64,000 bases of DNA from Apricaphanius iberus (taxonomy: Eukaryota > Chordata > Actinopteri > Cyprinodontiformes > Aphaniidae): the NCBI GenBank assembly GCA_028564705.1, contig JAPXFQ010001354.1:41624-105623 (forward strand), given 5' to 3'. Both the position numbers and the translations under genes were made by a program. This document shows, in pieces, positions 31,787-42,578 of the stretch. Under the pieces are notes generated by a model. It had not been told where the DNA came from. It ran no database searches and saw nothing but the letters and a program-made list of their open reading frames with translations. Every line of letters begins with the position of its first letter. Position 1 is the stretch's first letter.

Positions 31787-33187
31787 CAAAACTGCAGGTC
31801 ATAACACTTTTCTCCACAGCTGCCTCTGGGGATGAGCTTGAAGACAAAGCTGCTGCAGGTCTGTGGGGCTCTCCGGTTGGAAAAACTTGTCTTTTGAGCA
31901 CGTCGACTCTCTCTGCTGACCAACCTGTATGATATTCCCCTTGTCAACCAGAAAATATGAAAATATATCTGTATTGAGCTAAAACAGAAACACTGCCTGT
32001 TTGTTTTAATTAAGCGTAAAGATGTCATTTATACACCTATAAATAACTTCACAATTACTTATCCTAATGCCAATATATGTTATTTTAAATTGTTCAGCAT
32101 AAGCTTCTTTAAAAACACTAATACAACTTTTAATTAAATGACTTCATGATTTTTAACATTTTTAGAAAATAATTTATTCACAACCATCAAACACCTAAAT
32201 AAAAAATGTGACAAACATGAATAAATAAAAAAACAGTCCATCCATCCAGTGCCTGCTCTCCTCTCCAGTCTCCCTTTGCTGCTTCATGTCCTAAACAAGA
32301 AATCAATAAACATAGTTAACAAAAAAGAGCAACACAACAGCCTTTATGAAATGTATATTTATTAAAGTGATCAGTCATAAATTACGTTATTTGCACTGTT
32401 GCAAATGTACATACACTAGGTTTAATTTTCGCTCTCAAATTTTTTGTCGGCAAGGGATTAATTTCTCCAGCAGAAACATCTTCTCCTAAATTTTCCTCAT
32501 TAGATAGAAAATAAATAGGAGAGGAACGGACAACTTTATTGATTTAGAATGCAGAACTATAGTTTTCACAGCAGATCACAGGTTCTGTGTTGTATGAGGC
32601 TCAATAAGAGTCCTCTAGCATAAGCTGTGTAACTGGATTAAATTTTCAACCTCCAAGCCACCGTGCCCCGATTTTCACTTGGTAAAGAGGTAATAATTTC
32701 TCCGAAGAGGAGTCGACTTTTTACTTAATTTCCTAAAGCCGTAATTGGCCGCGTAATGATGAAGAAACCATTACACTACCATACGAGCTCGTTTACGAGC
32801 GATGCTTTACAAAAAAATATTAAAATACATGTCTACGCCAACAATAAACGGCAAACAACACAACTGCTTTAAGTTTTTTATTTTTGAACCGCCAGATTTT
32901 AATATACTTACATCTAAAACTGTCCTCCTCTCTTGCTTCGCCTGACGCTTCGTCCGCCATGTTGCTGGAAGAAAATTCTCCCGTTCAGCCTGCAATGAAT
33001 CTTGGGATATGTAGACCAGCGAAGGATACACCGCAACGGTCCTTCAAATCGGGGAGAAGTCGGCCCGATTTGTCAGCCGCATTTGAAGCAGTCTTCGAAT
33101 TTGAACAGGCCTAGTCGCGACGCTGTGACGTAACCGGCCGAAGAATCCGGCCTTCGAAGGATCCAGCCACTGGATTCGGACACAGCG
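31249..33187. mobile_element. DNA transposon, 1.9 kb, inside the L1-like LINE
   Basis: The left end GGGTGTGTCCGAATTCAGGG and the reverse complement of the right end CGCTGTGTCCGAATCCAGTG, both followed by GGCTGGATCCTTCGAAGG, are long inverted repeats. ATT lies outside both ends (31246-31248, 33188-33190), and removing the element rejoins the LINE. An exon-like stretch at 31820-31945 (SGDELEDKAAAGLWGSPVGK, then LSADQPV and a stop) has a related copy near 52420-52640. No transposase core is seen, so it is probably non-autonomous. Confidence 0.8.
31717..31784. repeat. (AT)n microsatellite
   Basis: About 68 bases of alternating AT interrupted by AATTATTATATA. The repeating YI/IY open frames on both strands are artefacts. 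Confidence 0.95.
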
Positions 33188-35298
33188 ATTCATACGTAGC
33201 CTCCCTATTACACACACATTCTCACCAACACAGGACACCCGGAAAAAGGAAGCTGTACACTCATTCCGACACCACATACATACGCTATACTCCCAGGCTC
33301 AGGGACAGACTCCCCCAATAGGGCAACCTGCACCCGGGAGACGAACCCCCTGCCCACCGGTATGGGAACAAGCAGACCGCCAAAGCACCCACCATGGCAA
33401 GAGTGGCCCACGAGCCCAGGTCCCCAGCCAGACGGCCTGATATACCCCCCGGGACGCCAACCCCAGATGGTCAAACGTACAGGGGCGTGGGAGGACCCCC
33501 AGTCTCTCTCCCCCTGCTCGAACGTGGTGTTGTAGCGTGTTGTTCTGATGTGAACTTAAAACAGAGGGGTGGGAGATGGGAATGCTGCCAGGAACCCCCA
33601 TCTCCCACCCCAGGCCCTCAGTGTCTTGATGCAATTAAACAGTGGGCTCCGGTACAAGAGGTGTGGTTCTTTAAAGGGCGCCGCCTCCAGCGCTTAGGTA
33701 TATCCACCGCCAGGTCCCTACATGTTTGTGTCTTATGTAAATGTTGTGAGTGAAAGTGTCTTAAGTTGTAAAATTAACATTGGGACCCAGGCCGCCACCA
33801 TGAAGGAAAGACGTAAACTCCTCCCCGCACCCCAGTGACGTGCCCACGCCCCAAGGCCCTATGTGAATGGTATAATGAAGGAGCAAGTGGACAGACGCGT
33901 CTGGGGATGGGGAGGAAACGACTGGGGTGACACAATGCCATCCCCAGGGAGCCAGCTCCCCTGCTGACTCCAATACACACAAACCAACAGGGGTGGGAGG
34001 CCCCAGCACACCGCGGCCACTCGTCAATACCCTGATGCGTAGGTATGGCAAGGGGCCTTCGGGGAGCTGGTGACAAGAACCAGCCCAGGAAGATGGAAAA
34101 GGCAGCACCGGCCACCGGCCGACCACAGACCCCCCAGCATGCACTAGTGACAGAGGCCCCCCCGCCAGCCAAGCCCCTTCAGGAACCCAGCTAGGGGGGT
34201 GCAGCGTCCCAGAGCCCCAGGTCCAGGTCAGACCGATCCCAGAGCAGCACAGCATCAGGCCAGTAACCCGTGTCCACCAGCGCAACCCCCCTAAGGCGCC
34301 GCATGCAGCCACTAGGAGTCACCACCTAAAGTCCCACCCCAGGTGAGGGTCATGGTACCTAGTGCCCCAACCGCAAGCGAACCCACCCCCAAAGACCCCC
34401 CGCAGACGCCCCCGACCCTAAAGCCCCACATCAGCGACAGCGTCACACAGAACAAAATCGAGGGGCCCGCCCCCACTAGGTGATGGAGCTGATTAAGGGA
34501 CACCAGAAAGATTGATCAGATGTGGAGGCAGAAGCCGTTTCAAGACCAATGTAATCCAGAAGAAGATCTCTATACTGATTAATATTGAGAGCATTTTTAT
34601 TTTTCCAGTTCAAGAGTATATTTTTCTTAGCGATGCATAAAGCAATGTGAACTAATTGCATCAACTTTGTATCTATGGTAACATCATCTAATTTTCCCAG
34701 CAATCAAACTGGGGGAGAAGGTGTGATATTACATTTCAGACACTGTGATAGATCTTCACAAATCTGGCGCCAAAATTTCTTGACAGGTTAGGGTTAGAAC
34801 CAAAGAGCATGAATATAATTGTCTGGTATATTGCTTGTACATTGTAAACAGGTATTAGATGACATAAAACCCTTCTTGAACATCCATTGGCCTGTATAAT
34901 GTATTCTATTAAGGATGTTATATTGTATTAATCGTAGATTAGGATTTATAAGAAATTTAAAGGTTCTTAAAGAAATCTGAGACCAGAGGTTTTGGTCAAA
35001 TGAGATGGACAAGTCCATCTCCCATTTTGAAATAGGAAGGGCTATTGATTCATCTAATGTATTTAATGTTTTTTATATTTTAGATAGAAGTTTGGGGGAG
35101 TTAAGATTAAGAAATTCTAAAATGTTTAATGGAATTTGTAATTCCACCGTATTGAGCCTAAATGTATCATTTATAATCAATTTAATTTGTTGATATTCTA
35201 AGACTTTGTTCTTGTAAATCCCGTGTTGTGTAACCAGTGTATTGAATGGGATAAAGTCTGTTCCGTCAAATATGTGTTCCAGGTATTCAATTTTTTCT
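33188..35298 (-). pseudogene. L1/Tx1-like LINE, ORF2 C-terminus and GC-rich 3' region
   Basis: From 35298 down: VTQHGIYKNKVLEYQQIKLI, ISFDQNLWSQISLRTFKFLI, a cysteine-bearing block SSNTCLQCTSNIPDNYIHAL and MQLVHIALCIAKKNILLNWK, ending LISSIT with a stop near 34476. These match the L1-clade C-terminal region with its CxxC zinc-knuckle-like motif. The frame is broken by a stop near 35065 and indels near 34790. Below 34470 is a GC-rich 3' region. The same sequence lies in opposite orientation at 47345-50806. Confidence 0.85.
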
Positions 35299-36275
35299 CA
35301 ATTCAATTCATTTTTATTTATATAACGCCAATTCACAACAAATGTCATCTCAAGGTACTTTACCACAAAAGTAATTTCAATACAATTATACAAGCTTTCC
35401 AATCAGTTAGAAGTTTTCTATGTAAGGAATCCCAGCAGATTGCGATGAGTCATCAACATGAGGTTGTGCCACGATCATGCAGACTCCAACCACAGCTATT
35501 CCTCAATGATCCCTCATACTGAGCAAGCATGTAGCGACAATGGAGAGGAAAAGCTCCCCTTTAACAGAAAGAAACCTCCGGCAGAACCTGGCTCAGTACA
35601 AGCGATCATCTGCCACGACCGTCTGGGGGTCTGAGAAGACAGAGAAGAGACAGCATGGAGGATGCTCGATTACTTGGAGCATCATCTGGACCGATGTTCC
35701 CCATCCAGCAGGGGACTTTATAGTTGAGCAGGGTACCGCAACATGTGGAGCTTCTATGGGGCGAAAAATACTGAGAGAAAACTGGGTTAACAATCACAAT
35801 AACGGCAGAAAAAATATATATGTGGAGAGTGGTAGAAAAAAAAGTAGAAGAAAGAAGAAAAGTGGTCAGTCTGTCCACCAACAGTCTAAACCTAGAGCAG
35901 CATAACAATAAAAAAAATAGCTCAGGATAACTTACGCCACTCTAACTATAAGCTTTATCAAAAACAAAGGTTTTAAGTCTTTGCCTTGAAAATAGATTAG
36001 AGTATCTGCCTCACAGAATTAAACTGGGAGCTGGTTCCACAAGAGAGGAGACTGGTAACTAAAAGATCTGCCTCCCATCCTAATTTTAGAAATCCTAGGA
36101 ACTACCAGTAGACCTGCATTCTGAGAATAAAGTGCTCTGTTAGGAACATATGGAACAATCAGATCTCTGATGTACAATTGAGTTTGATTATTAAGGGCTT
36201 TATAAGTAAGGAGGAGGATCTTAAATTCTATTCTGGATTTAACAGTGGAGAGAAGCCAAAAAAGGAGAATATTTT
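35299..36275 (-). mobile_element. Repeat R1, copy A (non-LTR retroelement)
   Basis: Starts CAATTCAATTCATTTTTATT, then TATATAACGCCAATTCACAA and ATGTCATCTCAAGG. It continues through GAAACCTCCGGCAGAACCTG and AACTGGGAGCTGGTTCCACA. On the minus strand the constant end reads GGCGYTATATAAATA then AATTGAATTG, the 3' end of fish L2-type LINEs or their SINEs. So this is a minus-strand copy of about 1 kb. Open frames at 35540-35908 are not genes. Confidence 0.75.
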
Positions 36276-36815
36276 CAATTCAATTCGGTTTATTTATATA
36301 GCGCCGTTTCACAACAGATGTCATCTCAAAGCACTTTACAAGAAGAGTTATTACAATACAATGTTTCATTTAGGAATTAGAGAACCACAGAAGATTGCGT
36401 CGTGACTTCTCAGCAATCCCTCACACTGAGCAAGCATGAAGCAACAGTGGAGAGGAAAAACTCCTTTTTAACAGGAAGAAACCTCAAGCAGAACCAGGCT
36501 CAGCATAAGCGGTCATCTGCAGAGACCGTCTGGGGTTTGGAGAAGGCAGCAGAGACACAGAAAGAGCAACATAACTGATGCAGAAGTTGGTAGCAGGACG
36601 TGGAGAACGTTCCTCCACTGCAATGCCATCTTAGTCAGGATCGTCAAGCAGAGAGGGTCAGGAGCACCGACTGTAGGAAGAGACTGCGAGAAAACAGGCT
36701 AGCACTTGAAATGACAACACATAATGCAGTTGGGGAGAAGTAGGAGAGAAAGTAGGAACTGACTCTAATTATGTCCTCCAACAGCCTAGCCTAAAGCAGC
36801 ATAGCTACTAACAAA
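36276..36815 (-). mobile_element. Repeat R1, copy B
   Basis: The same constant end (CAATTCAATTCGGTTTATTT) begins right where copy A stops, and the copy runs 540 bp to the truncated LTR at 36816. Four R1 copies in the window share this end but have different lengths. One (50317-50406) is flanked by target duplications, the pattern of 5'-truncated target-primed insertion. Confidence 0.8.
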
Positions 36816-37185
36816 ACATAATAAACAATGTATCTACCACGTAATTCATTCCCAAACATTCAGTTGGTCTCATAACATCTTACAGTACAGGTGTGCTTAG
36901 GCATTTACTCTTACCTGAAAAGGGGAGTAAATGATAAAAGAACCACGGACACGTTTTTCCCTCTGCTCAGACGTGTATTGAATGAGTCAGGAAAGCCATT
37001 CTCTCTCCTAAGGCACTCAGTTACTACAATGACTAAATTGAAATAAAGATTAGGATCCATTACACAAAATTACTGAAAACCATTTATAATCTAAACAGTA
37101 ATGAACAATTGTTTCTTAAAATCTATTAAATCATACATAATGGTAAATACAGTAAACAGTAATGAGGACATTTTATCCCATCACA
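36816..37185 (-). repeat. Gypsy 3' LTR, truncated
   Basis: Begins TGTGATGGG (37185 on the minus strand) and matches the 5' LTR (about 44657-45028) from there on. The last part expected before the element end is missing, and the sequence runs into R1 copy B. It contains one copy of the CCTGAAAAGGGGAGTAAA block near 36914. Confidence 0.85.
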
Positions 37186-37200
37186 TACTCCCCCTCAAAC
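37186..37200 (-). other. Polypurine tract of the Gypsy element
   Basis: GTTTGAGGGGGAGTA on the minus strand immediately precedes the 3' LTR TGTGATGGG, the expected plus-strand primer. Between it and the integrase stop (37201-37551) is about 350 bp of noncoding sequence. Confidence 0.85.
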
Positions 37201-37551
37201 TTAGATGTTGTCCTCAACATCCTACAATGTTTTTTATATAAGGAAATAAACAAACAACAGAGTTCTTACAGAATTACACTGGAGAACAATACATTTCTTT
37301 TCAGTCACGGTTTGTCACATCTAGGAATACTTAGAAAAGTTATCTGATCCAGTTGATGAAATTTAAAGTTTTCATACAAACAAGCTGTTGACAGTATTGT
37401 CTATGGAGCCTACATTCAAATATATCCCTAATACAGAAGCCTCAGACATCACCAGTACAAACATTTCTTTCTCTTAAACCATTACTTTCTGGTAAATGTC
37501 CATACAATTTTTCTCATTTCATATTCCGCTCACAAAAAGATGTTGGTTGCC

Positions 37552-39117
37552 TTATAGCTGTGGGTATGTACGGCAGGTTGGAGGTCTCACAAAAGGGTGC
37601 AGTGCAGCAAGACTGTAACACAATGGAGAACCTATTTTGTCATACCTCAATGTCTTCGGGGGTCGACGCAGTCTTTGTGGTCGCTGTGATCTGATTTCCA
37701 GTTCATATTCAGAAGTGTGATCAGTTGGGGCCATTGGTGTCTCTGCTTGTTCAGGTAAGTTTTCCATCTGAATGTTTTGAGTTTCGGGCTGCTGTTCATC
37801 TTCCAACTCAGACTGATGAGGTTCCACTACGTAGTCCATTGGTTGAGGTTCTGGTGCATCTGGTGCAACTCCAAGTGGACCATCTACAGATTGCATTGGC
37901 CGAGTTGATGAGTGAAACGGTGAATGAATGAGATAGTAGCTATCTTCATCATCGTCATCCTCTGATTCCTCTCTGGCTTCCTCCTTTGTTGTAGTTTTTT
38001 TCTTAGGTTTTGCAGGTGCATTTGTTCTACTTTCCAGTGGTAAGTGATCACAAGGCAGGATGTGATTACTGTGGAGTATCCTAGATCTGCCTTTCCTATT
38101 TTCTGGTCTCAGTTCATATACAGCGATATTGCTTACCACTTGTCGAACCACAGTGTGTATGGTGTCCTCCCAGTAATTCCTAAGCTTACCAGTACCACCA
38201 CGAGGAGTCAAATTTCTCACTAACACCCGGTCACCTGGGAACAACACTGAGCTCCTTACCTTAGAGTCATAGATTCTTTTGTTTCTTTGGGCAGATTTCT
38301 GAGCGTTTTTCTTTGCAATGGTGTAAGCCCGCTGCATTCCCTGCTTCCACTGTTCAACATAAGCATTGTGATCATGGCTTCCTGTTTCGGTTGGTAAGCT
38401 GAATAACATGTCAATTGGTAGTTTCGGGGAGCGGCCGAATAACAGGTAAAATGGTGAGAATCCTGTCACCTCTGTGCATGTACAGTTGTAGGCAAAGACG
38501 AGCTTATTCAGAGAGTCTTTCCAGTTTGTCCTGTCTCTATCAGTGAGGGTCTTGAGCATCTGAATCAATGTCCGATTAAACCGTTCGACTTGGCCATTCC
38601 CCTGAGGGTGGTATGGGGAACTTTTCGATCCTGCCATGTTGCAGTATTTGGAGAGCTGACTGAAAAGTTGATTTTCAAACTTGCCACCTTGGTCATGATG
38701 GATATGTGCTGGAAACCCAAACTTTAGAGCGTAATCATTGAAAATCTTGTCTGCTACTTTTTTTCCAGATTTTGATGTGGCGGGGTAGGCCTGGGCAAAT
38801 CGTGTAAAATGATCTACAATCACCAGTATGTATTCATAGCCACCTTTGCACCTCTCTAGATGGAGAAAGTCCACACACACGAGTTCAACAGGCTGTGTGG
38901 TAACAATGTTCAAAAGAGGAGCTGTTGTTGCCCTGCTAGTTTTTTGTTTTTGTTTCAGACAGGTACATTTCATAACATACTGCTCTATTTCACGCTGCAT
39001 GTAGGGCCAGACAAAGCGATCTCTGATCAAGCTTACTGTCCTTTCAGTGCACTGATGGCCCATCTGGTCATGCAGCTCCTTTAGGACCCTTGCTTCGTGT
39101 TGTTCTGGAAGGACTAA
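37552..39117 (-). CDS. Ty3/Gypsy pol: integrase
   Basis: Integrase joins the element's cDNA to host DNA. The open frame runs from just after a TAG at 39118-39120 to a stop at 37552; the ATG at 39063 is internal. In order: an HHCC-like zinc domain (HDQMGHQ...MKCTCLK, with the second Cys pair oddly spaced); the catalytic core with Asp in VCVDFLHLE, Asp in IHHDQGGKFEN and Glu in GNGQVERFNRT; a GPF/Y-like module (GKLRNYWEDTIHTVVRQV...SRILHSNHI); and an acidic tail (about 130 residues) with EESEDDDDEDS. All catalytic residues are present and there is no stop in about 520 codons. In the intact element it is cleaved from Gag-Pol. Upstream pol lies beyond a solo LTR. Confidence 0.9.
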   Translation of the reverse strand, partial: LVLPEQHEARVLKELHDQMGHQCTERTVSLIRDRFVWPYMQREIEQYVMKCTCLKQKQKTSRATTAPLLNIVTTQPVELVCVDFLHLERCKGGYEYILVIVDHFTRFAQAYPATSKSGKKVADKIFNDYALKFGFPAHIHHDQGGKFENQLFSQLSKYCNMAGSKSSPYHPQGNGQVERFNRTLIQMLKTLTDRDRTNWKDSLNKLVFAYNCTCTEVTGFSPFYLLFGRSPKLPIDMLFSLPTETGSHDHNAYVEQWKQGMQRAYTIAKKNAQKSAQRNKRIYDSKVRSSVLFPGDRVLVRNLTPRGGTGKLRNYWEDTIHTVVRQVVSNIAVYELRPENRKGRSRILHSNHILPCDHLPLESRTNAPAKPKKKTTTKEEAREESEDDDDEDSYYLIHSPFHSSTRPMQSVDGPLGVAPDAPEPQPMDYVVEPHQSELEDEQQPETQNIQMENLPEQAETPMAPTDHTSEYELEIRSQRPQRLRRPPKTLRYDKIGSPLCYSLAALHPFVRPPTCRTYPQL

Positions 39118-39195
39118 CTACTTCCTATGGGCTGTCTTTCTCCAGAGCACACCATGTTTGTCTAGTTCCAATCTGTCCCACTCCCTGAATAAACA

Positions 39196-39674
39196 TGTCG
39201 GTTCTCAGAGTATTATCAAGTGTTAAAAAACACAGACACAGCCTTAGAGAATGGATATGCAGCCTTGGGCCAGGTTTTAATCAAATGCCACAAAATTATG
39301 ACAAAAGATCATACCTTAAAACAGCATCAAACGATCGCACCGGGGACTCTCACTCAAAATGGAGTGTACAGATTCTCAAGTACTTTTCTGCGCACGGGGG
39401 AACATGTACGTCTTGCATACACACAAGTGTGGTGCCTAAATGATGGATCCCAGGTGTGCTTTCCTAGACTGGAGCCAGGTCAAGTCGACCTCTATCAGAT
39501 TCTGACTAATGTTTTCTTGGAAATCCTCAGTCGATGTTCTGCTAGATCTTCGCACAAACAATCCTTTGGCCGTATCAAACATTCCTTGCTAATGGGGGAG
39601 ATCTTGCAATGTGGACTCTAGTTATATAGACATTCATCCTGACAGTATAAAATAATATGAATCTGCCTTCTACA
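39196..39674 (-). repeat. Solo LTR inserted in the Gypsy pol gene, 479 bp
   Basis: On the minus strand it starts TGTAGAAGG (39674) and ends CCGACA (39196). The same 4-mer AACA (plus strand) lies outside both ends (39192-39195, 39675-39678). A TATA-like CTATATAAC lies near 39625. Removing it brings the spacer before integrase back in phase with the frame from RNase H, apart from older stops. It does not match the Gypsy LTRs here, so it comes from another LTR element. The plus-strand open frame of 133 codons (39220-39621) has no recognised domain. Confidence 0.75.
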
Positions 39675-39684
39675 AACACCTACT

Positions 39685-40880
39685 TTAAGGGTTAAGCCTG
39701 TCTAGCTCATGGCGCGAAGGTATCCCTCCAGATATTTTGGACTGCAACAATACTCTAATATGAGTGTCATCTTTTTGATCTAACTGTATGTTCTCCTGTG
39801 TTATTGAAAGTGAGTTTTCCTGTGTATCAAGCAAACTGTAAATAGAAATTGGCATTGACCAGGAGGCGTGTGACTCTGACTGCGTCTCTACCGCTGAAAC
39901 AGTTGCCGCTACAGCATCATAAGACATTTCTTCTGTGCACTCAGCCATCTAGTTCTCCACATCTAGTGGCATCCGGGACAAACTATCAGCGTCAATGTTT
40001 TCTCTGCCTGGCCGATACTTCACTGTGAAATTAAAATCGGCAAGCTCCGCGACATATTGACTCCCTGTAGCATTTAGCTTAGCAGTTGACAACACATAAG
40101 TTAAGGGATTGTTGTCACTGTAAACTGTGAAAAAGGGGGCATAGTACAAATAGTCTCGAAAATGTTCTGTGATGGCCCATTTAAGAGTAAGAAATTCTAA
40201 TTTGCCTGAAAGGAGATTGTAATTTTTTTCTGGTTCTGACAGAGTTTGTGATCCATACGCAATGACACGTAACTTTCCATTTTGTTTTTGATATAGTACA
40301 GCTCCAAGGCCTTTGCTGGAAGCGTCTGTATGGAGAACAAATGGGAGAGAGATATCTGGAAATGCCAGAATAGGCGGGTGAATTAGACAATCAATCAGCT
40401 TCTTAAGAATTTGTTGATGGCTTTCTGTCCACTCAATTGGAGTGTGAGATGACACTACTTTTTTATCAGTGCAGCTTTGTGACTTTTTCCCTCTACAGGG
40501 TGGTTGGCTTTGGTCTTTAACCGGCCCTTTGGTCAGATCATAGAGGGGGGCATCAATGCGGGAAAAGTCTTTAATGTACTGACGGTAGTAGCTTAAAAGT
40601 CCAAGAATTTGCCTCAACTCACCAACAGTTTTTGTTTTCTTATTTTTCAAATTCCGGACAGCTGCAGTATCTGAAGGATCTACTTTATTTTCCTCTGCTG
40701 ACACTATTCTTCCATGATAGCGGATTTCAGCCTTAAACAGCTCACATTTGCTAGATTTTAGTTTTATTCCATGTTGTCTGAGTCTTTGCAAAACTTTTCG
40801 AACATCACTGACATGACTTTCAAATGTTTTACTGAACACAAGTGTATCATCCAAATATGGTACACATTTTGTCCCTCAGC
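39685..40880 (-). pseudogene. Ty3/Gypsy pol: RT 3' part, RNase H and spacer
   Basis: From 40880 down: the RT catalytic YLDD ([11 protein letters not shown]), the thumb region [20 protein letters not shown], then RNase H with [18 protein letters not shown] and [12 protein letters not shown], ending at a TAG after SRMPLDVEN (39949). The frame continues past that TAG as a spacer (SYDAVAATVSAVETQSESHA) to about 39685. A frameshift near 40870 separates this from the first RT part. RT and RNase H copy the element RNA into DNA. With one shift and two stops this copy is recently disabled rather than ancient. Confidence 0.85.
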
Positions 40881-42429
40881 TCTTCGAGACACTCTTCCAT
40901 GCAGCGTTGGAAGGCTGCTGGAGCATTCATTGGCCCAAATGGGATCCTGTTCCATTCATATAACCCCCAGGGGGTGACAAAGTGGTCAAATGTTTACTGT
41001 CTTTTGCCACAAACCCCTGGTGGTATGCCTTTCCCTGGTCAATCAGAGAGAACATGGTGTTTCCACCAAGACCATCCATAATATCCTGAACTCTCGGAAT
41101 TGGCTGTCGATCAGGGTGAGTTTTTCTATTTAGTTCCCTGTAGTCAATGCAAAGACGCATCGAACCACACTTTTTCCTAACACAAACTACAGGGGAGGCA
41201 TAGGATGAGTGAGATTTCTCAATCCATCCATGGGTTATCAGATCAGTCAGATAGTCTTTCATTTCATCATATAATGGTTTAGGGACTGACATGTAGGTAC
41301 GGGCAACAGGTTCAGAATCTTTAAGCTCAATTTTTAACTGAAGCTTCTCTATACATCCAATATCATTGTCAGATTGAGAGAAAGAAGCGGACTCTTCCCT
41401 TAACATGTCACGTACAATCTGTCTTTGAGTCTCATTCAGGTGACTAAGATCAATAGGAGGATCCCAGGGTTCTGCAGAAGCATCCCTGTCCTTCTCATGG
41501 TGAGTCTGAATATGATTTACAGAGGCAGACAGCTGTGAATCATTACCTGCGTTGACTGGATACACAGATGTGACTGGCTGTGCTGTACCGATAACTACTC
41601 TTTTTGTTAACATGATGTCGCGATCTGTGGGATTTTGTACACTAAGGACAATATTAGGCTGAACACCTTTCTGTACCTTAATTAGGGTTTCACAAAACTG
41701 GAGTCCCTCTGGCCACAGTGGGTTCCCATCTGGTTCAAAAACCAACATGGTGTCCTCTTTAAATGGTCTGGCATTGATTCTGCATTTTACTTGAACAGTA
41801 CTATGGCTTGGCACACTAATTCTCAGACATGCTGTTTTAACTAGGTACTCACATGCTCGCTCCACACTTACTGCTTTAATGAATATCTTCTCATCCCCCC
41901 TCTTTAAAGTTGGGAAAGCCATTTTCACAGTTTTCAAAAGCCCCTCTTTTGCTTCATTGTTGTTCACTTCATCCTGACTGTTAGTAATAATGCGTTCAAT
42001 AACATTAAAACCAATAATGGGACGGGCAAGTTGGCTGCCTTTCATAACAAGTACTGGGACATAAAACTCTTCAGGACCAGCTTCTAGTTTAAACAACACT
42101 TCTACCCATCCTACATATGGCATCTCTGTGCCGTTAGCAGCCTCAACTTGTAGGGGGTCATGTGGGTTAACAATTTCTGATATGTCCCTCAGTTTTACAT
42201 CTGGAATGTTCTCAGCTTTCCACGCTTCATCAACTGCAGAAACTTGCGACCCAGTATCCCAGAGCGCTTCTGTTTTCCTTCGTTGTAGGTAGCAGCTAAT
42301 GAAACACTTCTTTCCCACCAGATCAACTACAGTAGGGTCTTTCTTTGATATAGTACTTTTCTTTTTTTCTGTCGTAGCTTTACATAGTTGTCTCTTTTCA
42401 AAGGTTGTTTGAGTGTTTGTGGGTGGCTT

Positions 42430-42552
42430 ACAGGTCTCTCTATGTTCTGGCCAATGACCCTCCTGGCACTCTTTGGAAAAGTAAAGCACCATTTTACACA
42501 CTGAACACTGTCCAAGCCCTTTTAATCCTTCCATTCCTCCACAACTGGCACA
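42430..42552 (-). other. MYND-type zinc finger at the start of pro-pol
   Basis: Reading CASCGGMEGLKG, then QCSVCKMVLYFSKECQEGHW and PEHRETC. This fits C-x2-C, C-x2-C, Y-[C]-S-x2-C-Q, H-W-x2-H-x3-C of MYND domains. One of eight zinc ligands is replaced (YF instead of YC). MYND fingers bind proline-rich peptides in host regulators such as SMYD and ZMYND proteins. A role in the retrotransposon is not known to me. Confidence 0.75.
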
Positions 42553-42578
42553 TTTTTGGGACCTCTTAGTGTGCGTGG

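Noticed and set aside
39220..39621. 133-codon plus-strand open frame inside the Gypsy pol region
   Set aside because: It lies wholly within the solo LTR on the antisense strand, and no domain is recognisable.
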